Assembly: GCF_001434275.1 (NCBI RefSeq)
Contig: NZ_AZEZ01000017.1
Span: 1 to 39,343, forward strand
Reading direction: 5' to 3'
Source: Companilactobacillus mindensis DSM 14500
GTDB lineage: Bacteria; Bacillota; Bacilli; Lactobacillales; Lactobacillaceae
Length of the DNA: 39,343 nucleotides
This document shows positions 25,090 through 32,052 of this stretch, in pieces. The notes below the pieces were generated by a model. That model ran no database searches, was not told where the DNA came from, and worked only from the letters and a program-made list of their open reading frames with translations. Position 1 is the stretch's first letter. Every line of letters starts with the position of its first letter. A program made the translations under genes and the position numbers.

Positions 25090-25250
25090 CCTCCTCCTCA
25101 ATTTAAAAAGAAAAGGCGCTCCCATTAGAGTTTGTCTAATAGAAGCGCCAATTTGGCACGGTATCATTCTAGAAGCAAACACTTATTTAATGTTGCTTAA
25201 GTAATACCAGATACTCATTGACTGATTATTAATGTGGTAGAAATAATCAA
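25090..25250 (-). promoter_or_regulatory. Degenerate, truncated T-box between metI and metQ2
   Basis: The antiterminator helix (TAGAA with TTCTA), a T-box-like bulge (TGATACCGTGCC) and a terminator (GGCGCT...AGCGCC with a T-run, 25114-25149) are in the same order as in the T-box at 28040. The tRNA-acceptor-binding UGGN is changed to UGAU, and only ~85 bases remain upstream, holding a short TGATTATT/AATAATCA hairpin instead of a full stem I with specifier loop. It most likely acts as a plain attenuator. Confidence 0.6.
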
Positions 25251-25940
25251 TTAATGTTCAAGCTTGCGAACTGCGAAATCGCCGACCCATTGGATAGCGA
25301 AAACCAGTACCAAGATAAATAACATAGAAACAATTGTGACATCATTTTCGAAACGTTGGTATCCAACAGAAATGGCCATATTACCAAGACCACCACCACC
25401 AACAGCACCAGCCATGGCAGTTAAACCAATCAAACTGATAATCGTTAAAGTACCGGAACGGATAAGCTCTGGTAAACCTTCACGAAGATAAACTCTGAAG
25501 ATGATCTTCATTGGTGACAAACCAATAGCTTCAGCAGCTTCGATCACACCAGGATCAACTTCAACTAGAGCCAATTGAACTTGTCTAGCAAAGAATGGAG
25601 CTGTACCAATAACCAACGGTACTAAAGCACCAGTAGGTCCAATAGTTTGACCAACGATCAACTTAGTAAAAGGTCCGATGACCGCTAGCAAGATGATGAA
25701 GGGAATTGATCTGAATAGGTTGACCAATTTATCCAACCAGTAGTAGAAGTTCTTGTGTGGTGCAATGCCGTCTTCCGCTGTAACGACCAAGAGGATTCCC
25801 AAGATGATACCGATAATACCAGCAAATAATGCACTGACAAAAGTCATATATAATGTTTGCCAAATGGCAACTACGAAGCCATTATCGCCTTCCCAATTGG
25901 CAACAACGTTGGGTAGAAATTTATTTATTAATCCTGTCAT
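25251..25940 (-). CDS. metI: Methionine ABC transporter permease
   Basis: A 229-aa integral membrane permease with about five membrane segments. The EAA loop, which contacts the MetN ATPase, is seen in GVIEAAEAIGLSPMKIIFRV. The two-component MetI channel works as a dimer. It begins 3 bases after the metN stop, with AAGG inside metN serving as the ribosome site. metQ2 follows. Confidence 0.96.
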   Translation of the reverse strand: MTGLINKFLPNVVANWEGDNGFVVAIWQTLYMTFVSALFAGIIGIILGILLVVTAEDGIAPHKNFYYWLDKLVNLFRSIPFIILLAVIGPFTKLIVGQTIGPTGALVPLVIGTAPFFARQVQLALVEVDPGVIEAAEAIGLSPMKIIFRVYLREGLPELIRSGTLTIISLIGLTAMAGAVGGGGLGNMAISVGYQRFENDVTIVSMLFILVLVFAIQWVGDFAVRKLEH

Positions 25941-25943
25941 GAA

Positions 25944-27002
25944 TTATTTGCCTTCTTTCTTTAGAGATATTTCTTTAACATTAACTTTCAAACTATTCAA
26001 ATATTGGATAGCTTGTTCAACTTTGTCATCTTCACCAGTTAAGGCAAATAACATGATACCAACAGTTGTATTTTGCAATCTTTCAATATTACTGAAGAGA
26101 ATGTTGGCCTCAACTTGGAATCGTTTATACAATTCAACTACGATTGGCTCATTAGTTGAATCCCCGATGTAATTAAGTTCGATCAAGCGACCGGATAACT
26201 TATCAACGATTCCACTGTCACGGATCTCATCAAGTACAGAACCGATATGGGTTGACGTATTAACGAAGTCTTTCGTCAATTGTTCTTTAGGATTACCAAA
26301 GATGTCCAACAGACTGCCCTCTTCAATTAGTCGACCATTTTCCATGACAGAAACACGATTACATACTTGTTTGATAGCATCCATTTCGTGAGTGATGATG
26401 ACGATCGTGATACCTAATTCTTTGTTCAAGCGACCAAGTAGATCCAAAATTTCTGTGGTAGTCTTTGGATCCAAAGCACTGGTAGCTTCATCAGAAATCA
26501 ATATTTCTGGATCATTAGCTAAAGCACGAGCAATCGCAACACGTTGTTTTTGACCACCGGATAATTGTGACGGATAGTTTTTAGCTCGATCCGACAAACC
26601 GACGATATCTAACAACTTATCGATTTTTTTCTTTCGATCAGCCTTACTCAATCCAGAATCTCTCAATGGAAAATCAACATTTCCATAGACAGTCAAGGAG
26701 TTCATTAAATTAAAATGTTGGAAAATCATTCCGATATTACGACGAGCTGTACGTAATTCTTTTTGACTCAATTCGAGCATATTTTGATTATTAACGATAA
26801 CTGACCCTGCAGTTGGTTTTTGTAGCAAATTGATCACACGAACTAAAGTACTTTTACCAGCACCTGAGTAACCAATAACTCCGAAAACGTCACCTTTTTG
26901 AACATCGATTGAAACGTCTTTGACAGCTTCGATTGTCTTACCTTCATTTTGAAAAGTAACGTCAATATTTTTTAGCTGAATTATCCCATTTTGTTCTGCC
27001 AT
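25944..27002 (-). CDS. metN: Methionine ABC transporter ATP-binding protein
   Basis: A 352-aa ABC ATPase that powers methionine uptake. It has Walker A GYSGAGKSTL (~residue 42), the Q-loop FQHF, the signature LSGGQKQRVAIARAL, Walker B EILISDEATSALD and the switch His in IITHEMDA. A C-terminal NIL domain (~residues 270-352) binds methionine and mediates transinhibition in this family. It lies in the operon metQ1-metN-metI. The ATG at 27000-27002 is preceded by GGGAG. The 154-base gap from metQ1 carries a hairpin. Confidence 0.96.
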   Translation of the reverse strand: MAEQNGIIQLKNIDVTFQNEGKTIEAVKDVSIDVQKGDVFGVIGYSGAGKSTLVRVINLLQKPTAGSVIVNNQNMLELSQKELRTARRNIGMIFQHFNLMNSLTVYGNVDFPLRDSGLSKADRKKKIDKLLDIVGLSDRAKNYPSQLSGGQKQRVAIARALANDPEILISDEATSALDPKTTTEILDLLGRLNKELGITIVIITHEMDAIKQVCNRVSVMENGRLIEEGSLLDIFGNPKEQLTKDFVNTSTHIGSVLDEIRDSGIVDKLSGRLIELNYIGDSTNEPIVVELYKRFQVEANILFSNIERLQNTTVGIMLFALTGEDDKVEQAIQYLNSLKVNVKEISLKKEGK

Positions 27003-27090
27003 TTAATAATTACTCCCTTAACTTACCCAAGACTCATCAATAATAATGAAGTCTTGTTGATTTTCTAACTGAATCCTGTGGTAGATCTGT

Positions 27091-27142
27091 AAAAAGTTAG
27101 GTCTGAATCAAAGGTTTGACTCAGGTGGTAGCCCAACTTTTT
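27091..27142 (-). terminator. Hairpin/attenuator between metQ1 and metN
   Basis: On the minus strand AAGTTGGG...CTGAGTCAA pairs with TTGATTCAG...CCTAACTT followed by TTTTT. A second copy of CTACCAC-NN-GATTCAG just downstream could pair alternatively with CCTGAGTC. It may simply limit read-through so that metQ1 is more abundant than metN/metI. Confidence 0.55.
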
Positions 27143-27156
27143 AGTTTAACCATCAA

Positions 27157-27981
27157 TTATAGTTTGGCGTTCCATGCAGGAATTTCGTTACCACCATAAA
27201 CTTTCTTGATTTCTTTAGCAACAGCTTTTGTTTGGAAAGCTTTAACAACTTTCTTGTATGTCTTGTTGTTCTTGTCTTTCTTTTGAGCAACGATGATGTT
27301 GATCCAAGGAATTGAGTTCTTGTTGATCTTTTCTGTAACAATAGCCTTCTTAGGATTCAACTTAGCATCGTTAGCAACGTTACCATTAACGACCGCAGCA
27401 TCGACACTATCAAGTGAACGAGCTGTTTGAGCAGCATCTAGTGTAGTGAACTTCAAGTTCAATTTGTTTTCTTTGATATCTTTTGTTGAAGGTAATGTCT
27501 TAGAATCATCAAGCTTTAGTAGACCATTATATTCTAGTAATTGTAATGCACGGGCTTCATTAGAAGCATCGTTAGGAATAGCAATCTTAGCGCCATTCTT
27601 TAAATCGCTGAGCTTTGTGATCTTGTGTGAATATAGAGCCATTGGTTGAATAACTGTCTTACCGATTGAAACTAAATCTGCCTTGTGTGCTTTGTTCCAA
27701 GCATTCAAGAAATCTGTGTGTTGATAAGCGTTGATATCAACTTCCCCTTGGTTCAAAGCTGTATTAGGTTGATTGTAATCGTTGAATTGAACGATCTTCA
27801 AATCAATTCCTTCACTCTTAACGTTCTTTTGAACGACTTTCCAAATTGGTGCATCTGAAGGGTTGATACCCACTTTAACTGTTTGTGACTTGCTTTGGTT
27901 TCCACAACCAGCTAGTACAAAAATAAATAATGCTGTGAAGGCTAATAAAATAACCTTACCAAACTTTCTAAATTTACTCAT
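27157..27981 (-). CDS. metQ: Methionine ABC transporter substrate-binding lipoprotein 1
   Basis: A 274-aa MetQ/NlpA-family lipoprotein. The lipobox is FVLAGCGNQ (Cys near residue 26), and the binding domain holds KVGINPSDAPIWKVV, FNDYNQPNTALNQGEVDINAYQHTDFL and SKTLPSTKDIKENKLNL-type segments. It is the first gene after the Met T-box and so should be raised when methionyl-tRNA is uncharged. It has about half identity to metQ2. An ATG at 27979-27981 follows AGGTGGGAG. Confidence 0.95.
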   Translation of the reverse strand: MSKFRKFGKVILLAFTALFIFVLAGCGNQSKSQTVKVGINPSDAPIWKVVQKNVKSEGIDLKIVQFNDYNQPNTALNQGEVDINAYQHTDFLNAWNKAHKADLVSIGKTVIQPMALYSHKITKLSDLKNGAKIAIPNDASNEARALQLLEYNGLLKLDDSKTLPSTKDIKENKLNLKFTTLDAAQTARSLDSVDAAVVNGNVANDAKLNPKKAIVTEKINKNSIPWINIIVAQKKDKNNKTYKKVVKAFQTKAVAKEIKKVYGGNEIPAWNAKL

Positions 27982-28038
27982 ATTTCTCTCCCACCTTATC
28001 TAATACTTTAATCAACTAAAAAATATCTATTAGAAACA

Positions 28039-28338
28039 AAAAAAGCCGCTTCAAACTTGGACATCTCTGTCCAATGTTAGAAGCGACTTCTCGCGGTACC
28101 ATTCTAATTCGGAATAAATTTGCACTTATCCCCTTAACAACGTACAAAAATTCTATACGCGTGTACGTTAAAGGGTACCAACCATTGCATCTTTATCCAT
28201 CCGGATTCAGCGCACCAATCACGGGTCATTTTCATTCAAGTCGTTGCCCTCATCTCAGCAAATAGAGGTTTTCTGTACAAACGAGGTTGAATTACTTCCC
28301 CCGATCAAATTGTTTAATAAATATCTTTTGTTAATCGT
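28039..28338 (-). promoter_or_regulatory. Met T-box riboswitch of the metQNI operon
   Basis: A canonical leader on the minus strand. Stem I has AGTA-ATTCAA paired with TTGAAT-GAA, and the specifier AUG at 28229-28227 (GAA-A-ATG-A), i.e. methionine. The T-box AGAATGGTACCGCGAG (~28092-28107) forms the antiterminator TTAGAA/TTCTAA. The terminator AGTCGCTTC...GAAGCGGCTTTTTTT (28039-28087) has an inner TTGGACA/TGTCCAA stem. Uncharged tRNA-Met would stabilise the antiterminator and switch the operon on. Confidence 0.93.
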
Positions 28339-28345
28339 TGGTTAG

Positions 28346-28374
28346 ATAATACAATCTAATTTTTGAAATGTCAA
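28346..28374 (-). promoter_or_regulatory. Promoter of the T-box/metQNI operon
   Basis: On the minus strand a perfect TTGACA (28374-28369) and TATTAT (28351-28346) with a 17-base spacer. The transcript would start near 28339, right at the T-box leader. The rest of 28375-28630 is AT-rich with nothing I can assign. Confidence 0.8.
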
Positions 28375-28633
28375 TCAATAAAAATAAGTTTTTTTAGGCT
28401 ATTTTCTAATTTTATATTTTTATGCCAACTGTCATTTATAACATGATGTTTAGATAAATCCTTTTATTTCAATGTTTAATCTGCTTTGCCGTTATGCGAT
28501 TTATAACGTTAAAATATTTTATTTTTAAAAATAAAAAATATAAAATTTTATTTTCACTCGAGTATTTACATTAGAAAATCATTAATTTTATTCATACTTT
28601 GGATCTTTAATCAGATCAAGAATCTCAAACATA

Positions 28634-28668
28634 AAAAAAGCTAAAAACCATTGCTGATTTTTAGCTTT
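28634..28668. terminator. Terminator for the LysM-3D gene
   Basis: AAGCTAAAAA and TTTTTAGCTT pair around CCATTGCTGA, with A-runs on the left (T-run on the minus strand). It follows the gene that ends at 28695. Confidence 0.8.
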
Positions 28669-28694
28669 AGTGCAATTGTCTATTTAGTTTTTAA

Positions 28695-29363
28695 TTATGA
28701 TAAAACTTCAACAGTAGCTGTAGTTACACCATATGATGGAATTGATGAACTAGGCATAGCAACATCTAATTGTTGTGAGTTTGTGTTAGCAAATGTACCT
28801 GTATCATTAACTGTTCTGTACATTACAGTACCGTCAGCTAAAGTGATTTTTAATTGTGTACCCTTAGGGAATACTGATAGATTGGCGGCAACACCGGAGT
28901 AACCCATGTTTGAACCTAAGACAGCTGGATCATAGAAAGAAATCTTGAATGTTCCTTGTGATGTACCAGTTGTGGCAGTTGTTTGCGTAGCAGATGAGTC
29001 TTGTGTACTTGTTGTAGCTGTTGCTGTTGTATCGGTTGCTTGTGATGTTGTATCTGTTGTTTGAGTATTTTGTTGTGTTGTAGCTTGTGTTGTTGTGGCT
29101 TGTGATTGTGTAGTAGCACCAGGCAATGTGATTGTTTCTCCTGGATAGATCAAGTCAAATCCGCCGACTGTGCGACCATTAGCTTGTTCTAGAGCCGAAA
29201 TACTAATTCCGTTAGCTTCAGCAATGCTCTTGTATGTGTCACCTTTTTCAACGGTAACTTGGCTACCATTTGTCACTGCAGCTTGAGCTGTTTGTGATGA
29301 AGCGGCGAAGATTCCTGTTAATGTCATGGCACTTACTAAAGCGATAGATAAAACTTTTTTCAT
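28695..29363 (-). CDS. Secreted LysM and 3D-domain cell-wall protein
   Basis: A 222-aa secreted protein. The signal peptide (KVLSIALVSAMTLTGIFA...QAAVTN, residues ~2-28) is followed by a LysM domain (VTVEKGDTYKSIAEANGISI, ~34-77), a Thr/Gln-rich linker (~80-135) and a 3D-like domain (SFYDPAVLGSNMGYSGVAAN, VNDTGTFA, LDVAMP). This is the layout of YocH-type cell-wall hydrolases. Its last ~85 residues are near-identical to those of the protein at 7594-8265. The ATG is at 29361-29363. GTAAC motifs lie upstream, as they do at the paralogue. Confidence 0.9.
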   Translation of the reverse strand: MKKVLSIALVSAMTLTGIFAASSQTAQAAVTNGSQVTVEKGDTYKSIAEANGISISALEQANGRTVGGFDLIYPGETITLPGATTQSQATTTQATTQQNTQTTDTTSQATDTTATATTSTQDSSATQTTATTGTSQGTFKISFYDPAVLGSNMGYSGVAANLSVFPKGTQLKITLADGTVMYRTVNDTGTFANTNSQQLDVAMPSSSIPSYGVTTATVEVLS

Positions 29364-29424
29364 AAATTAATTACATCCTTAATATTTAAAATTTGTTTAG
29401 CTCTCATTTGCTATGGTGCTATAC

Positions 29425-29500
29425 TAACAGGTCTATATTACGTAACAATGTCCCTAACGTTACAGTTTTGGAGTTTTATGTAATCTTAGTAACGTTGCTG
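29425..29500 (-). promoter_or_regulatory. Cluster of GTAAC motifs upstream of LysM-3D gene
   Basis: ACGTAACAATG, CCTAACGTTACAG, TGTAAT and AGTAACGTTG occur within 60 bases. Similar motifs lie before the paralogue at 8312-8400. WalR sites have this type of half-site, but the spacing here is irregular. Confidence 0.35.
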
Positions 29501-29522
29501 AAATATTAGAATTTTAGGTATT

Positions 29523-29551
29523 TTGGACTTTTAATTTGTTTCATATATATT
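29523..29551 (+). promoter_or_regulatory. Promoter of YitT-family gene
   Basis: TTGGAC (29523-29528) and TATATT (29546-29551) with a 17-base spacer. The start codon is ~18 bases from the -10 box and no Shine-Dalgarno is seen, so the mRNA may have a very short leader. Confidence 0.5.
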
Positions 29552-29569
29552 CATGATATAGTTTTAAGT

Positions 29570-30175
29570 ATGAAGAATAAAAAAAGATTGTCCGCAAAAC
29601 TACTAATTATGTTAGTTGCTTTGGAACTTATCGCATTTAGTTTAAATATGTTCTTCGAACCGCACAGTATTGCCGCCGGTGGTGCCACTGGAATCGCGAT
29701 TCTATTGCAAGCAGGATGGAAAATCCCAACCTTCATCTCGGTTCTTGTCATAAATATTGTGATGTTAGTACTGGCCTACATACATTTAGACCGTCAAACG
29801 ACGTTGAAATTAGCTTTAGGAAGTTTCATGCTCCCGATTCTCTTGTACATCACTCCCGTTTATAATTTAATTCCAAACAATAAATTGATTTCTATAATAG
29901 TAGGAAGTGTCATTTTTGGAATTGGTTTAGCTATTTTATATACCTTGAATATGTCCAGTGGTGGTACAACTGTTCCGCCAATGATCATTCATCAGAACTT
30001 CGGTATCGACAAATACATCAGTCTCTTCATTATTGATGCTATCGTCTGTTTAGGAAATTTCGTCGTAGCCGATGCCATTTCTTTCTTACTTGCCGTCATG
30101 TCCGTAGGAATCTCTAGTTTAGCCATCAAGGGCTTTGGATTCGTTCATACAAAAAGACATCCGGTCACACAATAA
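29570..30175 (+). CDS. YitT-family membrane protein
   Basis: A 201-aa integral membrane protein of the YitT (DUF161) family. Characteristic segments are FEPHSIAAGGATGIAILLQA near residue 27 and SGGTTVPPMIIHQNFGIDKY near 125, within five or six hydrophobic helices. Longer members (~280 aa) carry a C-terminal DUF2179 domain; this one lacks it. Function is not established, with transport proposed. No good Shine-Dalgarno precedes the ATG at 29570. Confidence 0.88.
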   Translation: MKNKKRLSAKLLIMLVALELIAFSLNMFFEPHSIAAGGATGIAILLQAGWKIPTFISVLVINIVMLVLAYIHLDRQTTLKLALGSFMLPILLYITPVYNLIPNNKLISIIVGSVIFGIGLAILYTLNMSSGGTTVPPMIIHQNFGIDKYISLFIIDAIVCLGNFVVADAISFLLAVMSVGISSLAIKGFGFVHTKRHPVTQ

Positions 30176-30226
30176 AAGGCGCACATATCAAAGCAATTTC
30201 GTGTTTTGACATATGCACCTTTTTTA
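30175..30226. terminator. Bidirectional terminator after YitT gene
   Basis: AAAAGG-GC-ACATATCAAA pairs with TTTGACATATGC-CCTTTTTT around a ~16-base loop. It sits between convergent genes. Confidence 0.85.
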
Positions 30227-30228
30227 TT

Positions 30229-30873
30229 TTATTTTAAATTCTGCTGTTCGAGATTGATAATCTTGTTGTCAGAGATTTCTATTTTGATCGTGGCGTCTTG
30301 ACTGAGATCGGCTTCCGCCAAATCAGATTCATACGTTAAAATCTTGATACCATTAGTATCTGAATATGTATCTGGGTCACCTAAAACATCGATGACACGA
30401 TTATATTCATCGCCAACTTGTAATTTCTCAAAATCTTTGAGTGTTAATAATCTCTTTCTATCAATATTTAATCCTTGAATCGACTTAGCTGTTGCTTTGC
30501 CCTTTTCAAAGGTGATCTGAATAGTGACATTTTCACCATTATCAGTGCCATCCCAAGTTAAATTCAAAATGGAACTGTTTGGCAATGATTGCGATGTCGC
30601 AGGTTGACCCAATAGATCAATAACTGCAGCTTTACTCAAACCCTTTTGACCAGTTTTGATTGAATTATATTTTGCAACTAATGAAGGATTGTTTTCAATT
30701 TTCTTACTTGTAACATTTTTAGTTTGTTTCACGGTTGCTTTGTCAACCTTATCAGGATAAAAAGCATAATTAGCAACGTAAGTCGTGGCTGATACTACAA
30801 TAAAAATAGAAAGAATTGTGATCCAAAACCAATTTCTTCTGTAAAATGGCTTTCTTTCATTTTCATTTGTCAT
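30229..30873 (-). CDS. Membrane-anchored SmpA/DUF3862-like protein
   Basis: A 214-aa protein with one N-terminal membrane anchor (residues ~11-34, NWFWITILSIFIVV). The exported part resembles two BLIP/SmpA/OmlA-like (DUF3862) modules: YNSIKTGQKGLSKAAVIDLLGQP and KDFEKLQVGDEYNRVIDVLGDP. The typical xxLGxP motif ends each first helix. I start at the ATG at 30871-30873, with GGAGG 7 bases upstream; ATGs upstream have none. Function unknown; probably a cell-surface binding protein. Confidence 0.75.
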   Translation of the reverse strand: MTNENERKPFYRRNWFWITILSIFIVVSATTYVANYAFYPDKVDKATVKQTKNVTSKKIENNPSLVAKYNSIKTGQKGLSKAAVIDLLGQPATSQSLPNSSILNLTWDGTDNGENVTIQITFEKGKATAKSIQGLNIDRKRLLTLKDFEKLQVGDEYNRVIDVLGDPDTYSDTNGIKILTYESDLAEADLSQDATIKIEISDNKIINLEQQNLK

Positions 30874-30970
30874 TTTCATACCTCCGGTTACACTACGTAT
30901 TTTAACAGGCTTTTTTGAAAAAGGCATTTTTAAAACATTATTATTTTCATCGAAAAAATAAGCATCGTGT

Positions 30971-30999
30971 TTGCTTATTATAGGAAAATTCGATATTAT
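30971..30999 (+). promoter_or_regulatory. Promoter of ssrA
   Basis: TTGCTT (30971-30976) and TATTAT (30994-30999) with a 17-base spacer, ~20 bases before the mature 5' end of tmRNA. Confidence 0.7.
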
Positions 31000-31018
31000 A
31001 GAATAGTGAACATTCATT

Positions 31019-31381
31019 GGGGGTGTTCTGGATTCGACATGTGTAGTAGCGTGCAGGCTGCATTTAGGGTTTCGTGTCCCTCTAAAAACACACAGTTTAT
31101 TATAACTGCAAAAAATAATAATTCTTACGCATTAGCTGCCTAAAAACAGTCTAAGCGTGATCCATTCTAGTTTCGCCCAAGGGCTGGAAATGGGTCTCAA
31201 ATGAATTGGGCTACGTTTAACTGTGCATTCTGAATAGTTAAAAAGAGATCATCGGAATAGCTATAATGAGTTGCCTTGTTGTATGGCGTACATTATAGCG
31301 AAACTTTAAATGATACGACTATGAGTGTAGATGCTTGCATAGCATTATGCTTGGACAGGGGTTCAATTCCCCTCACCTCCA
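31019..31381 (+). ncRNA. ssrA: Transfer-messenger RNA (tmRNA)
   Basis: tmRNA rescues stalled ribosomes and tags the nascent chain. The 5' end GGGGGTGTTCTGGATTCGACA pairs GGGGGTG with CACCTCC at the 3' end (7-bp acceptor stem, A discriminator), and the T arm reads AGGGG-TTCAATT-CCCCT. The tag reading frame GCA...TAA at 31108-31143 encodes AKNNNSYALAA. The mature CCA is not encoded after the discriminator; the genome reads TTTT. A strong terminator follows. The ssrA 3' end is a common integration site, which fits the accessory-looking DNA downstream. Confidence 0.97.
31108..31143 (+). other. ssrA: tmRNA tag reading frame (AKNNNSYALAA)
   Basis: Eleven codons plus TAA inside tmRNA. The ALAA end is the degradation signal recognised by ClpXP-type proteases. 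Confidence 0.95.
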
Positions 31382-31394
31382 TTTTGCAAAAATC

Positions 31395-31440
31395 AACCAG
31401 TTATATTGAGTGCTTAACGCCTTGATATAGCTGGTTTTTT
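31395..31440 (+). terminator. Terminator of ssrA
   Basis: AACCAG-TTATAT... pairs with ...ATATAG-CTGGTT, then TTTTT. Confidence 0.85.
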
Positions 31441-31445
31441 ATTTT

Positions 31446-31491
31446 TATGAATTAATATGAATTAAATAGAACTTAGTCAAAACTTAGTCAA
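31446..31491. repeat. Two short tandem repeats downstream of ssrA
   Basis: TATGAATTAA occurs twice in tandem (31446-31455, 31456-31465), then AACTTAGTCAA twice in tandem (31470-31480, 31481-31491). Such direct repeats next to a tmRNA end resemble recombinase arm sites or a scar of integration; this is an inference. Confidence 0.5.
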
Positions 31492-31522
31492 CTTAAATAA
31501 ATATATTACTGGTTGAGGCAAT

Positions 31523-31558
31523 TACCATCACATTTTCTATGTGGTGGTATTTTTATTT
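31523..31558 (+). terminator. Terminator-like hairpin in post-ssrA region
   Basis: TACCATCACAT and ATGTGGTGGTA form an 11-bp stem with one G-U pair, followed by a T-run. No gene ends here, which suggests remnant DNA. Confidence 0.65.
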
Positions 31559-31602
31559 TCTGAATTATAAAGATATATCCGATATTCATTCATGATATCA
31601 AA

Positions 31603-31640
31603 AAAGCCATTTATCTATTAAGATTCTGATAAATGGCTTT
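31603..31640. terminator. Bidirectional hairpin upstream of toxin locus
   Basis: AAAGCCATTTATC and GATAAATGGCTTT form a perfect 13-bp stem. It insulates the toxin promoter from upstream reads. Confidence 0.7.
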
Positions 31641-31642
31641 CA

Positions 31643-31671
31643 TTGATCTACGTAGTATTAAATAATATTAA
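31643..31671 (+). promoter_or_regulatory. Promoter of holin-like toxin mRNA
   Basis: TTGATC (31643-31648) and TATTAA (31666-31671) with a 17-base spacer. A hairpin AAGTTA/TAACTT follows in the leader. Confidence 0.5.
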
Positions 31672-31725
31672 CGATAGCAAGTTAATGGCGATGGCTAACT
31701 TCATGATACTGTGAGGTGATGCCTT

Positions 31726-31764
31726 ATGAGATTAATTAAATGGCTTTACCTCTCGAAAGGATAA
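31726..31764 (+). CDS. 12-codon leader peptide, coupled to toxin
   Basis: ATG at 31726 with GAGGTG upstream encodes MRLIKWLYLSKG and stops at 31764, two bases before the toxin ATG. Its last codons (AAAGGA-TAA) contain the toxin's Shine-Dalgarno. GAGGT...GCC in front of this frame can pair with GGC...ACCTC inside it, so folding could control both. Coupling of a leader frame to a toxin recalls mok/hok; this is an inference from layout only. Confidence 0.5.
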   Translation: MRLIKWLYLSKG

Positions 31765-31766
31765 CA

Positions 31767-31850
31767 ATGAGTGTTTACCAGGCTCTTACGTTGATGATTT
31801 CTTTTGCAACGTTAGTAGTTCTAATACTCGAATTTAATCGAAAAAAATAA
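31767..31850 (+). CDS. Putative holin-like toxin (type I TA)
   Basis: A 27-aa membrane peptide starting MSVYQALTLMISFATLVV and ending EFNRKK: a single hydrophobic helix and a basic tail. This matches the putative holin-like toxin family (Hol_Tox) common in lactobacilli and other Firmicutes, whose members act on the membrane and are silenced by an antisense RNA. AAAGGA lies 5 bases before the ATG. Stop TAA at 31848-31850 runs into a perfect bidirectional hairpin. Confidence 0.85.
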   Translation: MSVYQALTLMISFATLVVLILEFNRKK

Positions 31851-31884
31851 CCGTCCTAACTTTTGGCTGAGTTAACGGTTATTT
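31845..31884. terminator. Bidirectional hairpin at toxin 3' end
   Basis: A perfect 10-bp stem AAATAACCGT/ACGGTTATTT. T-run on the minus strand fits termination of the antisense RNA. Confidence 0.75.
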
Positions 31885-31931
31885 GAACTATTATTAAAAC
31901 TTAAGTAGCCACCGTCTTAAACGGGCTATCT

Positions 31932-31958
31932 GAGGGATGTTCGAGCATCCCTCTTTTT
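31932..31958 (+). terminator. Terminator of the toxin mRNA
   Basis: GAGGGATG and CATCCCTC around TTCGAG, then TTTTTT. It puts the 3' end of the toxin mRNA near 31958, opposite the start of the antisense RNA. Confidence 0.85.
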
Positions 31959-32052
31959 TGTACCCCCATATTATAACAGGTTATTTTTAGTCAAGCACGC
32001 TATATTTACCAACTTATTGAAACAACAATAACATCAATTTTTTAATATTTTA

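Larger units (their letters stand above)
31841..31962 (-). ncRNA. Antisense antitoxin RNA candidate
   Basis: On the minus strand, TTGACT (31994-31989) and TAATAT/TATAAT (~31975-31968) precede a transcript that would overlap the 3' end of the toxin mRNA by ~110 bases. It ends at AAATAACCGT/ACGGTTATTT (31845-31884), followed on the minus strand by TTTTTTT. The -35/-10 spacing is short (13-15), so the promoter call is weaker than the overlap itself. Confidence 0.6.

Noticed and set aside
25004-25204. 66-aa plus-strand open frame over the metQ2 start
   Set aside because: It is antisense to metQ2 and the T-box remnant, with no ribosome site.
30229-31017. 262-aa frame starting at 31017 for the membrane-anchored protein
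   Set aside because: The extra N-terminal 48 codons run back over the ssrA promoter and lack a ribosome site. GGAGG at 30881-30885 fixes the start at 30873.
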